From assembly GCA_020636155.1 (NCBI GenBank), contig JACJYM010000011.1, positions 26,656 through 90,655 of the forward strand: a DNA stretch of 64,000 nucleotides. Reading direction: 5' to 3'. The position numbers and the translations under genes are program-made. This DNA is from Lewinellaceae bacterium. Its GTDB lineage: Bacteria > Bacteroidota > Bacteroidia > Chitinophagales > Saprospiraceae. The notes beneath the pieces were generated by a model. That model did no database searches. It had not been told where the DNA came from and saw nothing but the letters and a program-made list of their open reading frames with translations. This document shows positions 1 through 8,968 of this stretch, piece after piece. Numbering within the stretch: the first letter of the stretch is position 1; each line of letters begins with the position of its first letter.

Positions 1-2104
1 TTAATTTTTCTTGTTCCTTTTTCAATTCATCATTTTCGCCTTCCTTCTTTTCCGTTTTCTCAGCCAGTTCTTCCTGTTTTTCGGCTAATTCTTCCAGTTT
101 GTCAATTTGCTCCTTGACCTCTTTTTCCATCTCGAGTTGCTTATATAGCTCTAATAACCGATCCATTTCTTTTTCCATGGTTTCATTATCCATTTCAAAT
201 TTTTCCATCATTTGAATGGCGTCTTCTTTGTCCAGTTCTTGCAATAGCTCCTGAATTTTATCCATGAGTTCTTGCTTTTCCGGATCCATTATTTTGTCAA
301 AGAGTTTCTCTAGTTTTTCTTGTTTTTCGAGTATTTCTTCTTCTTGCTGATTAAGTTGCTTTTGTGTTTCCTTGTTTTTTTCAAAGTTTTGTTTTGCATT
401 TTCAAGATTTTGGTTGAGTTCCTTTTGTCTCTCAAGCATTTTCTCGAGCTCCTTTTTATCCTGAAAATCCAATTCCTTTTTTTGAAGCAATTTTTCTCGC
501 ATCTTTTTAAAATTCTCTTGCATCTTATCAAGATCCGTGAGAGACTTTTCCAATTGCTTTTTCAGTTCTTCTTCTTTTTTATCTTGTTCTTCTTGGATTT
601 CTTTAAGGCTTGCTTTTCGGAAATTCATGATACTGCTTTTGGATGATTTGTGTCCATTTACAGCGTCATTGTCTTTGACTTCAAAATAGAATCTAAGTTC
701 CTGTCCATTTTCTAGCTTGAGCTCATCGGCATCGAGGGTGTAGTTAAAAGCCTGATTAGGACTGCTGTTGGTATCTAATTTTTTGGTAGAAGAATTCACT
801 AAATTTCCTTCTTGTCCAATGATTTCATAATTGAATGTCAAGGTAGAAATGCCATAGTCATCCGAAATATTTCCCAGAAAATATACGACTTGAGCAGCTA
901 AGCTATCGTTGTACCTCTCCACACTTATGGATGGATACTGATCTTTGATAACATTAATCTGATAACTAATCGAGTCGGGAGTTTTGATTCTTTGATTCTC
1001 TAAAAAGATTTTATACTGCGAATCCGACTTTAGGGTCTTTTCATACTGAAACACGTCATCGTTGTGATTCATTTCAATGGATTGTCCACTATCAAATTTT
1101 ATTTTTAAGTCATCCGTATTCTTTGCTTTGAACAACCACTTGACTTTCGTACCTTCTGGAATTAAGATGTCCCCGATATTGCTCAATTTTTCATCTTTTC
1201 TACCCGTATATGACGGATAATCTAGAGATAATTCAAAGTCGGACAACACAGGTTTTTCGATAACATTAAGAATATGAAAATTGCCCTCGACACTTCCTGA
1301 CACTATTTTAAATGGCGTCACTTTTTTTACATTTTTAAATTCATAGCTAAAATGATTGTTGTCCTTTTTATCCAATTTATAGTTGAAGTTGTCAATCTGG
1401 ATAAATGCTTCATTTGGTAGGGTCTTCCCATCGACATAGACATCTAAAGTATAATCTTCATACTGCACCACTTCTAGTTCTTTGTTTAAAATCTCAAATC
1501 TAAAAGGTGCTTCTCTTTCAAAATCCTTGTTATTGTTAATTATCCGGTTAGTACTATCGGTAATGATACTCGGAGCAGCAAAAACAAGGACTATCAAAAG
1601 CAAAAATGGTGGCAATGCATATTTCAGATATTTTTTATTTTGATAGAGGTTAATAGCAGATTTAAAAGGGACAAACTTGATATCCTCTGTCTTTTGATTG
1701 ATACTCGCCTCTACTAAGGAATAATCACTAGAGGATTCGGATTGCTTTTTGAGCTGTAATATATTCAGTAGCTTGTCTTTGACATCAGTAAAATGTGTGC
1801 CTATGATACTGGCAGCTTGCTCATAACTGATGACAGAACCCAGTTTAAAATATTTCACCAAAGGAATGAAAACCCATGTAACAAAGCCCAATACACTGGT
1901 CGCAATAAAGCCGTAGAAAAACAATTTGCGTACAGACTGGCCAAAATAAAAATAGTATTCTAAAACGTTGAAAAGGATAAACAATGCCAGAGTTAATCCC
2001 ACAAAATAGAGTGATCCCTTGAGCAATTGATTGATGTAGTATTTCCTAATAAATTGATCTAATTTTTCAATCAACAAATCATAAGAAGACTGACTCTTTA
2101 TCAA
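1..2104 (-). CDS. DUF4175-family membrane protein with long coiled coil (3' end outside window)
   Basis: The frame is open from a TGA at 2108-2110 down to the window edge, so about 700 codons are visible and the C-terminus is missing. There is no early ATG; the best start is TTG at 2102-2104, which puts the family-like N-terminus (YDLLIEKLDQFIRKYY) at residues 8-23. Three membrane segments lie near residues 31-50, 61-82 and 155-175, followed by a beta-rich extracytoplasmic part. From about residue 495 the protein is an almost pure E/K/L/Q coiled coil. This architecture is that of the Bacteroidota DUF4175 family, whose biochemical role is unknown. I translated the whole visible frame and saw no internal stop. 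The out-of-frame ATG at 2109-2111 opens only ten codons. Confidence 0.8.
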   Translation of the reverse strand, partial: MIKSQSSYDLLIEKLDQFIRKYYINQLLKGSLYFVGLTLALFILFNVLEYYFYFGQSVRKLFFYGFIATSVLGFVTWVFIPLVKYFKLGSVISYEQAASIIGTHFTDVKDKLLNILQLKKQSESSSDYSLVEASINQKTEDIKFVPFKSAINLYQNKKYLKYALPPFLLLIVLVFAAPSIITDSTNRIINNNKDFEREAPFRFEILNKELEVVQYEDYTLDVYVDGKTLPNEAFIQIDNFNYKLDKKDNNHFSYEFKNVKKVTPFKIVSGSVEGNFHILNVIEKPVLSDFELSLDYPSYTGRKDEKLSNIGDILIPEGTKVKWLFKAKNTDDLKIKFDSGQSIEMNHNDDVFQYEKTLKSDSQYKIFLENQRIKTPDSISYQINVIKDQYPSISVERYNDSLAAQVVYFLGNISDDYGISTLTFNYEIIGQEGNLVNSSTKKLDTNSSPNQAFNYTLDADELKLENGQELRFYFEVKDNDAVNGHKSSKSSIMNFRKASLKEIQEEQDKKEEELKKQLEKSLTDLDKMQENFKKMREKLLQKKELDFQDKKELEKMLERQKELNQNLENAKQNFEKNKETQKQLNQQEEEILEKQEKLEKLFDKIMDPEKQELMDKIQELLQELDKEDAIQMMEKFEMDNETMEKEMDRLLELYKQLEMEKEVKEQIDKLEELAEKQEELAEKTEKKEGENDELKKEQEKL

Positions 2105-2232
2105 AATTCATGAATTTACTTGTACAAAAAATAACAACACTTGCGGTATAGAATTAATTCCACAAAGCTTAAAATTTCTTAGAGATATCCAAGTTTTTTT
2201 TAATCTTTACCCCCATACCAAAGTATAGAAAT

Positions 2233-2658
2233 GTGAAAAAGTCAAATTTGTTTATTTCTACAGTCGTGATTATTACTTTGATGTCTTGTGACCGCAAGGA
2301 GTGCTCAAAACCACCTCTAAATCCCAATGGTGATAGCGAACTTGCACTCCTCATGAGGAGTATGTTTGATGATGGAATGAAGTTTAAAACTGCGGTGGAA
2401 AATAATAAAGAATATAAATTGACTTTTGATGCAGACAAACTTTTGACCGCAATGGCGACCGAACCGGAAAAAGTCCAAACTCAGGAATATAAGGCTTATG
2501 CTCAACAGATGATTAATATCGTCAATGCACAAAAAACGGCTGGTCTCGGCCAACAGAGCGAAATCTATCAAGATTTTGTGCAAAACTGTACGGCTTGTCA
2601 TCAGCAATTGTGCCCGGGGCCACTAGTCAAAATAGAAAGGCTTAATCTGAGCAAATAG
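2233..2658 (+). CDS. Small lipoprotein with a CxxCH haem-binding motif (mono-haem cytochrome c-like)
   Basis: A 141-residue protein starting at GTG. The N-terminus is a lipoprotein signal with lipobox LMSC (Cys19), so the mature protein is probably membrane-anchored in the periplasm. The rest is helical and ends with CTACH (Cys119, Cys122, His123), the covalent c-type haem attachment motif. A helical protein with a C-terminal CxxCH resembles the cytochrome c'/c556 arrangement, and its axial ligand is not obvious. It has no redox neighbours: it sits alone between the minus-strand DUF4175 and PH-domain genes. Binding of haem is inferred from the motif only; electron partner and function are unknown. 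Confidence 0.65.
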   Translation: MKKSNLFISTVVIITLMSCDRKECSKPPLNPNGDSELALLMRSMFDDGMKFKTAVENNKEYKLTFDADKLLTAMATEPEKVQTQEYKAYAQQMINIVNAQKTAGLGQQSEIYQDFVQNCTACHQQLCPGPLVKIERLNLSK

Positions 2659-2664
2659 TAGAGA

Positions 2665-4125
2665 TTACATCCATGATTTTTGGCTGATCTCGCTGACAAA
2701 GAGGCAATAATCTGATATTTGACGAGCTTTCATGGTAGGAATATATGGTATTTTGACATAGCCCGATGCAGACCATATTTCTAGACTTGCCAATTGATTT
2801 CTTCTTTGGTAGGGTGTCGATAATAATTTTATGGCTTGAATTCTATACAATGGCAAAATCGTCAACTTATATCCGAAAATTCCACCTGTTAAGACGAGAT
2901 AATTTTTATCCAATCTGAATCCCATTTTAAGGTAGTACAAATATGTTCTCAATATTCCATAACCGCCGATAAGAACCAGTACAATAGCTGAAATGAAGCC
3001 GTCAATTAGAAAATAAAGTAAAATACCCAATAATATTATGAGCATAAAATAAAGGCTGAATCTAGTCAAATACTTGACGTTAATTGTTTCATAAGTTAAT
3101 TCGCTGATGTCTAAATCTGGATAGAGCTCTTGGGAGAAGTTTTCGATTTGACATTTATTTAAGCCAATGATTTGAACTGATCGCTTTAGTTCTCTGAGAT
3201 CACTTACAGCTTGTCTAATATTCAAATTGTACAGATTGAAAGGTTTTTGTAGTAAATTATATGACCAAGTTATAGACTGTATTTTGTTAATGGGAGCGGA
3301 CGTTTCCATACGTTTTAGTAGGCCTGCTTTGACTTTAAAGTTTTGTTCATTTTCCTCTATGAAGCTCAGGTCATAGTACTTTAATGCAGTACGAGCCATC
3401 GAAATAAGTATACCTGTTACAAACAATAGGGCAAGTAAAATGATGGTATTGGTTACTTGAGTGGTGTAATCCGGGATATTGTCCTTATAATCTTCTACAT
3501 TAATGCCAGCATCTCGGGCACTGTCATAAATCCAAAAGAAAAAACTGAATAAAATGAGGATTGAAACCAGGTGGTTTTGAGTAATTCCGGCAAGCATCAA
3601 TCTTCCGGTACTTAGTTTGAATATAAGTTTTTTATCGATGGGAGCCATTACTGAATCATCATTTATCAATGGAATTCGAGATTCTAATAAATAGGATTTT
3701 AGTTCTCGGGCTTTACTTGTATTAATCGCATCGAGTTCGAATTCTAAGGCAGACGATCCCGCAGTTTCAATGCGTAATTTTTCTATTCCAAAGAGTTGGT
3801 GAATGAGATTTTGTTCTGAATTGATGTTTTGGATTTTATCAATGGATACGGCTGTTTTTTTTCGATTCAATATCCCTTTTTCGATGATGAATTCTCTATC
3901 AACAACAGAATACTTAAACCTGAAATATCGAATAATTGAAATGATCATTATGACCACTGCCGACGCAATAAAAACTTTTAAAAACGATCCTTTTGAACCA
4001 AAATTTCCTTTGATTATGAAATAAATAGCGAAGGGCCAAATCTGTTTTAGTAAGAGTAAATATGTTCTGTATAGAATCAATACGAGGGCAAATGGAGACT
4101 GTCTTTGAGGAATATCAAAAGGCAT
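2665..4125 (-). CDS. Multi-pass membrane protein with three bacterial PH (bPH2/DUF304) domains, YdbT-like
   Basis: A 486-residue protein. Hydrophobic helices near residues 25-60, 185-205, 220-245 and 355-395 alternate with three bPH2/DUF304 segments, near 60-145, 245-335 and 400-480. Each segment carries the family's turn pattern: a stretch giving the type of PH-like strand (for example 'EFIIEKGILNRKKTAVSIDK') followed by 'IQ' and a Q/L-rich strand. This is the architecture of YdbT-type proteins. The gene lies only 3 bp after the 171-residue single-bPH2 gene, matching the ydbS-ydbT pair known from Firmicutes, and both follow fadD. The molecular role is not established. In Bacillus the pair affects resistance to some antimicrobial compounds, but that is not shown here. 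Confidence 0.75.
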   Translation of the reverse strand: MPFDIPQRQSPFALVLILYRTYLLLLKQIWPFAIYFIIKGNFGSKGSFLKVFIASAVVIMIISIIRYFRFKYSVVDREFIIEKGILNRKKTAVSIDKIQNINSEQNLIHQLFGIEKLRIETAGSSALEFELDAINTSKARELKSYLLESRIPLINDDSVMAPIDKKLIFKLSTGRLMLAGITQNHLVSILILFSFFFWIYDSARDAGINVEDYKDNIPDYTTQVTNTIILLALLFVTGILISMARTALKYYDLSFIEENEQNFKVKAGLLKRMETSAPINKIQSITWSYNLLQKPFNLYNLNIRQAVSDLRELKRSVQIIGLNKCQIENFSQELYPDLDISELTYETINVKYLTRFSLYFMLIILLGILLYFLIDGFISAIVLVLIGGYGILRTYLYYLKMGFRLDKNYLVLTGGIFGYKLTILPLYRIQAIKLLSTPYQRRNQLASLEIWSASGYVKIPYIPTMKARQISDYCLFVSEISQKSWM

Positions 4126-4128
4126 AGA

Positions 4129-4644
4129 CTATTCTTCTTCCGATGAAATATTTCCCAATATAAAGTCCTTCAATTTCTGAGCATTTTGTCTTTCTAATCC
4201 GTGGATTTCTAAGTCGCTTCCGCTACCTCCTGCCGTAAATATTTTCAATGAAGAAAGATTGAAAAATCGCTCGATGGCACCCATGCTGATTTCGATGTGC
4301 TGTATTTTGTTGAAGGTAATCACCATTTCATTTCTAAACCAAAGCCCCTCTTTATACATGATGTCGTGATCACGGACGACGACCCCTATATGTTTGTAAG
4401 ATTTGAAAATGTAAAAAACTAATATCGAGCCGAATAAAGCCATAAGAATCATGAGTAAATAAAACAGTAGACGATAATTAGGATAAATCAATGATAAAAT
4501 GGTCAGAATCATTATGCTTGCAACAAAAAATATCCCTAGTACCGAAATCCTGGCTCGTACATATTTTGGACTTACTCTCTCATATTGAACCGCATCAATA
4601 CTTGGTAAAGTGCCGATTTCATGTTGATTATTTTCAAAAACCAT
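4129..4644 (-). CDS. PH domain-containing membrane protein, YdbS-like (bPH2/DUF304)
   Basis: A 171-residue protein with two adjacent membrane helices (about residues 33-55 and 60-80) followed by one bPH2 domain (about 85-160). That domain contains 'MVITFNKIQHIEI' and 'LKIFTAGGSGSDLEI', the signature strands of the DUF304/YdbS family. It sits 12 bp downstream of fadD and 3 bp upstream of the larger YdbT-like gene, so the three genes probably form one minus-strand operon. No catalytic motif is visible and the role is unknown. The start ATG is well placed for the family length (about 160-180 residues). Confidence 0.75.
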   Translation of the reverse strand: MVFENNQHEIGTLPSIDAVQYERVSPKYVRARISVLGIFFVASIMILTILSLIYPNYRLLFYLLMILMALFGSILVFYIFKSYKHIGVVVRDHDIMYKEGLWFRNEMVITFNKIQHIEISMGAIERFFNLSSLKIFTAGGSGSDLEIHGLERQNAQKLKDFILGNISSEEE

Positions 4645-4656
4645 TGAGACAGTTCG

Positions 4657-6318
4657 CTATTGGTCCCGTAATTTTCGGCGCAAGATTTTTCCAACATTGG
4701 TTTTTGGCAGTTCATCTCTAAATTCGATTTCTTTGGGAACCTTATATCCGGTGAGATTTTCTTTTGCAAATTCTAGCACTTCCTTTTCGCTCAAAGATTT
4801 ATCTTTTTTGACAATGTATAATTTTACGGCCTCACCTGATTTCTCATTGGGAATACCGACCGCAGCCACTTCCAGTATTTTAGGATGATGTATCATGGCA
4901 TCTTCGATTTCGTTCGGATATACATTGAAACCAGATACCAAAATCATGTCTTTTTTTCGATCTACAATGGTGAAAAATCCATCATGATCCATCTTTCCGA
5001 TATCGCCAGTACATAGCCATCCATTGCGTATGGTCGTGGCGGTCTCTTCGGGTTTTTTATAATATCCTTTCATCACCTGCGGTCCTTTGATTTGGATTTC
5101 TCCTACGTCACCCACCGGCACAGGGTAATAATGTTCGTCCACGACCCTCATGTCAGTGGATGGAACGGGAATGCCTATCGTGCCTAAGCGACCTCTACCG
5201 TCAACGGGATTGATGCTTGCCACAGGAGATGATTCGGTCATTCCATAGCCCTCTGTTATGTCGCACCCTGTCTTTTCTTTCCATCTTTCAGCTACAGCGA
5301 TTTGAAGCGCCATACCGCCCGATACTGTAATTTTTAAGGCACTAAAATCTGTGCTATCAAAATGTTTATGGTTCATCATGGCATTAAATAGGGTATTGAT
5401 GCCAGTCATTAAGGTTATTTTATTTTTTCCAAATTCCTTTAATACGCTATCAATATCTTTTGCATTGGTAATCAGAACCGTTTTTACACCTAACGAAAGC
5501 ATGGCTAGGCAATTGGCACAAAAGGCAAATATATGATACATAGGTAGTGGAGAAAGCGCCACTTCATTTTCCTTCCCTATCGAAACACCTAGCCACTCAC
5601 GTACTTGTATCAGATTTGAGAGCAGATTTTCATTTGTGAGCATGGCACCTTTCGATACACCGGTAGTTCCACCGGTATATTGATGTAAAATGACGCTGGA
5701 TTTTTCATTGGGAAAAGGTTCAATTTTAAACTTTTTTCCGATTCTAACACAGTCTTTAAATTTTACCGTATTTTCAATATTGTATTTTGGCACTAATTTT
5801 TTTACATGTCTCACTACAAAATTGGTAATTCCACCTTTTACAAAGCCTAGCATTTCTCCGATGGATGCGACGATCACGGTTCTTATGTGTGTCTGAGCAA
5901 GAATTTTTTGAAGGTTTGAGGCAAAATTTTCAAGGATAATAATGGCCTTTACTTCACTGTCTTCAAATTGATGTAACATTTCACGCGGAGTATAGAGGGG
6001 ATTGGTGTTTACAATAATCAATCCAGCACGAATGGCACCAAATATCGCAATGGGATATTGTAGCAAATTAGGCATCATAATCGCAATTCTATCCCCCGGT
6101 TCCAACCCCCGATATCTGAGATAAGCCCCAAAGTTTTTGGAATAATCATCCAACTCTTTGAAAGTCATGGTTTTACCCATATTTTCGAAAGCAACTCTAG
6201 TTGAAAATTTTGTAAATGTTTCATTTAGAAAATCTTCAAGAGTATTATAAGAGCCACTTGAGATATTAGCGGCTACACCTGCAGGATAAAAGCTAGTCCA
6301 AGGACGTGTTTCGTACAT
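4657..6318 (-). CDS. fadD: Long-chain fatty-acid--CoA ligase (AMP-forming)
   Basis: A 553-residue ANL-superfamily enzyme that activates fatty acids to acyl-CoA through an acyl-adenylate. The ATP/AMP-binding P-loop YTGGTTGVSKGA lies near residue 213. It is followed by GYGMTESSP near 356, the hinge region 'TGDIGKMDHDGFFTIVDRKKDM' ending near 455, and the C-terminal catalytic lysine context 'PKTNVGKILRR' near 545. Length and motif order are typical of FadD. The gene is the first of a probable operon with the two PH-domain genes downstream and has a well-formed Bacteroidota promoter just upstream. The exact chain-length preference cannot be read from the sequence. Confidence 0.92.
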   Translation of the reverse strand: MYETRPWTSFYPAGVAANISSGSYNTLEDFLNETFTKFSTRVAFENMGKTMTFKELDDYSKNFGAYLRYRGLEPGDRIAIMMPNLLQYPIAIFGAIRAGLIIVNTNPLYTPREMLHQFEDSEVKAIIILENFASNLQKILAQTHIRTVIVASIGEMLGFVKGGITNFVVRHVKKLVPKYNIENTVKFKDCVRIGKKFKIEPFPNEKSSVILHQYTGGTTGVSKGAMLTNENLLSNLIQVREWLGVSIGKENEVALSPLPMYHIFAFCANCLAMLSLGVKTVLITNAKDIDSVLKEFGKNKITLMTGINTLFNAMMNHKHFDSTDFSALKITVSGGMALQIAVAERWKEKTGCDITEGYGMTESSPVASINPVDGRGRLGTIGIPVPSTDMRVVDEHYYPVPVGDVGEIQIKGPQVMKGYYKKPEETATTIRNGWLCTGDIGKMDHDGFFTIVDRKKDMILVSGFNVYPNEIEDAMIHHPKILEVAAVGIPNEKSGEAVKLYIVKKDKSLSEKEVLEFAKENLTGYKVPKEIEFRDELPKTNVGKILRRKLRDQ

Positions 6319-6337
6319 TTTACGCTATTTAGATTCT

Positions 6338-6367
6338 CAAAAATACTAAATAAAGCCATATTTTCAA
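6338..6367 (-). promoter_or_regulatory. Bacteroidota-type promoter for fadD operon
   Basis: Reading the minus strand, TTG at 6365-6367 (-33) and TATTTTTG at 6338-6345 (-7, consensus TAnnTTTG) are separated by 19 bp, the usual spacing for the primary sigma factor of Bacteroidota. They lie just upstream of the fadD ATG at 6318. Confidence 0.6.
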
Positions 6368-6489
6368 TGCGAATTTTCAAAACTTATGATATGTTTTGTC
6401 GCATTTATCAAAGACCACGGGAGCGGCACCCAAAATGAAAGACAAAATAATACTTATTGTACAAATATTTATCTAACAAGGGCTTTTCG

Positions 6490-6497
6490 TACCTTTG
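6490..6497 (+). promoter_or_regulatory. Candidate -7 box upstream of hflX
   Basis: TACCTTTG fits TAnnTTTG, 26 bp before the hflX ATG. No TTG lies at the preferred -33 spacing, so support is the -7 element and location only. Confidence 0.45.
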
Positions 6498-6523
6498 CGA
6501 TTGGAATCTAAAAATTCTAATGC

Positions 6524-7732
6524 ATGAGTGAACAATGGCAATTTGGAAAGCAGAAAGTAAAAGGTCTTCACAAAGAATCTGAAGATTGTATATTGGTTGG
6601 GGTGGTTACTAAAAACGATACTCTAGAACAGATAGAGGAATACCTTGATGAATTAGAATTTTTGGCAGAAACGGCAGGAGCAAAAACCGTAAAACGCTAC
6701 ATTCAAAAATTACCACATCCCGATGTTAGGACGTTTGTCGGCAAAGGAAAATTAGAAGAAATAGCTCAATTTATACAAGAAAATGAAAATATCTCATTGG
6801 TCATTTTTGATGATGATTTAACAGGAAAACAGACGAATTTTCTGGAGAGGGAACTTAAGGTAAAAATCGTAGATAGAAGCACCCTTATCCTCGATATCTT
6901 TGCAGGAAGAGCCCAGACTGCACAGGCTAAAACACAAGTGGAATTGGCTCAAATGCAGTATTTATTGCCCAAACTGAGAGGCTTGTGGACTCACCTAGAA
7001 AGACAAAAAGGGGGTATTGGAATGAGAGGACCTGGAGAGCAAGAAATAGAAACAGATAGGAGAATCGTGAGGGATAAAATCAGTCAGTTAAAATCAAAGT
7101 TGGAAAAAATCGACCAACAAGCGCTTACACAGCGAAAAAACAGGGGTGATTTAGTCCGGGTGGCTCTCGTCGGATATACCAATGTAGGAAAATCAACCCT
7201 GATGAATATTCTGAGCAAGTCAGATGTGTTTGCTGAGAATAAATTGTTTGCCACCTTAGATACAACGGTGAGAAAAGTCGTGATAGATAATGTTCCATTC
7301 CTGCTTTCTGATACCGTTGGATTTATCAGGAAATTACCTCACCATCTGGTCGAAAGCTTTAAATCTACTTTGGATGAGGTCAGAGAAAGTGATATATTGA
7401 TTCACGTCATTGATTTTTCGCATCCTCATTTTCAAGATCAAATAAATACGGTGAATAAAACACTGGTAGATCTCGATGTTGCCGACAAACCTACATTGTT
7501 AGTGTTCAATAAAATTGATTTGTATAGAGAAAAGAATTTTGATGATTTTTTGGATAATACCACTAAGAATGAAATCCTTGAGGAAATAAGCCAAAATATG
7601 AAAAACACGTATCATCATGATAATATCTTTATCTCTGCAATAGATGGTGAAAATATGGATGAATTAAAAAGTAAAATTTTTGAAATGGTACAATCTGCAT
7701 ATTCGGAAAGAGTATATACACCAAAATACTAA
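6524..7732 (+). CDS. hflX: Ribosome-associated GTPase HflX
   Basis: A 402-residue GTPase. The N-terminal HflX domain is followed by the conserved glycine-rich GGIGMRGPGEQEIE near residue 164. The G domain then shows G1 GYTNVGKST (about 216), G3 DTVGF (about 263) and G4 NKID (about 328). HflX binds the 50S/70S ribosome and splits stalled or stressed ribosomes, hydrolysing GTP. The length is normal for the family. The gene is on the plus strand, divergent from fadD with about 200 bp between them, and has its own -7 box. The next gene (gcdH) follows after 35 bp and may share the transcript. Confidence 0.93.
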   Translation: MSEQWQFGKQKVKGLHKESEDCILVGVVTKNDTLEQIEEYLDELEFLAETAGAKTVKRYIQKLPHPDVRTFVGKGKLEEIAQFIQENENISLVIFDDDLTGKQTNFLERELKVKIVDRSTLILDIFAGRAQTAQAKTQVELAQMQYLLPKLRGLWTHLERQKGGIGMRGPGEQEIETDRRIVRDKISQLKSKLEKIDQQALTQRKNRGDLVRVALVGYTNVGKSTLMNILSKSDVFAENKLFATLDTTVRKVVIDNVPFLLSDTVGFIRKLPHHLVESFKSTLDEVRESDILIHVIDFSHPHFQDQINTVNKTLVDLDVADKPTLLVFNKIDLYREKNFDDFLDNTTKNEILEEISQNMKNTYHHDNIFISAIDGENMDELKSKIFEMVQSAYSERVYTPKY

Positions 7733-7767
7733 TAATATAATTTATTGATAATCATAAAGTTTACAAT

Positions 7768-8959
7768 ATGAAGAAGTCACAGAAGACGGATAGATATCAA
7801 GCATCATGATTACTACTTGATGGATGAATTTTTATCCGAAGACCATCTATTGATGCGTGAGGCAGTCAGGGAGTGGGTAAAGCAAGAGGTTTCGCCCTAT
7901 TATTGAGGATTATGCAAATAGGTCAGAATGTCCGACTCATCTATTTAAAGGTCTGGCAGATATCGGGGCATTCGGACCAAGTATCCCCGCGGAATACGGT
8001 GGTGGAGGAGCGGATGAAATTGCCTATGGTGTCATCATGCAAGAGTTAGAGAGAGGGGATTCTGGTATTAGAAGTATGGCTTCCGTTCAAGGCTCGCTCG
8101 TGATGTTTCCCATATTCAAATATGGAACGGAAGAACAAAAAAGAAAATATCTACCCAAGCTTGGTAGTGGTGAGTTTATCGGGTGTTTTGGCCTAACGGA
8201 ACCCAACCATGGCTCTAATCCTAATGGTATGGAAACTAACATTAGGGAGGATGGCGATGCATACATTCTCAATGGGGCTAAGATGTGGATTACCAATTCT
8301 CCAGTGGCGGATATTGCCGTAGTGTGGGCAAAAGATGAGGAAGGACAAATACGTGGAATGATTGTAGAAAAGGGAACACCGGGGTTTTCGGCACCTGAAA
8401 TTCACGGAAAGTGGTCGCTCAGAGCATCCGTGACGGGAGAACTCGTATTTGAGGATGTGAGAGTGCCTAAGAATAATATGTTTCCTGAAATCAGAGGGTT
8501 AAAAGGGCCACTTTCTTGCCTTAGCAAAGCACGATATGGTATTGCATGGGGTGCCATCGGAGCTGCTTTAGATTGCTATGATTCGGCGCTGAGATATTCG
8601 CAAGAAAGGATTCAATTTGATAGACCGATAGGAGGATTTCAGTTGACTCAAAAGAAATTGGCAGAAATGATTACTGAAATCACTAAGGCACAACTCCTTA
8701 CATTTAGGCTGGGTCAATTGGCAAATGAACACCGGGCGACTCCGGCACAGATATCTATGGCTAAACGCAGCAATGTACTCATGGCTCTAGACATTGCTCG
8801 AGAAGCAAGACAGATACATGGGGTATGGGTATTACCAATGAGTTTCCGACGATGAGACACATGATGAATTTAGAATCGGTCATAACTTATGAAGGGACTC
8901 ACGATATTCACCTGCTTATCACGGGTATGGACGTCACAGGACTCAATGCTTTTAAATAG
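7768..8959 (+). pseudogene. gcdH: Glutaryl-CoA dehydrogenase, broken by three single-base frameshifts
   Basis: Joined, the three frames give a complete acyl-CoA dehydrogenase of the glutaryl-CoA dehydrogenase subfamily (lysine/tryptophan catabolism, FAD-dependent oxidative decarboxylation to crotonyl-CoA). It has GLTEPNHGSNPNGMET, the substrate/FAD-region SLRASVTGELVFEDVRVP, and the catalytic-glutamate motif TYEGTHDIHLLITGMDVTG near the C-terminus. The reading breaks at 7807 (one extra base in 'catcatgat'), at the CCC run 7895-7897 (one extra C) and at the G run 8820-8823 (one missing G). The longest uninterrupted frame is 8037-8855 (272 codons). All protein motifs are otherwise intact and two breaks are in homopolymers, so sequencing error is at least as likely as true decay. 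Confidence 0.85.
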
Positions 8960-8968
8960 CAGTTACAA

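Noticed and set aside
320..646. Plus-strand frame of 108 codons rich in F and L
   Set aside because: It is the antisense of the E/K-rich coiled coil of the DUF4175 protein; composition explains the open frame and no start signal or homology is seen.
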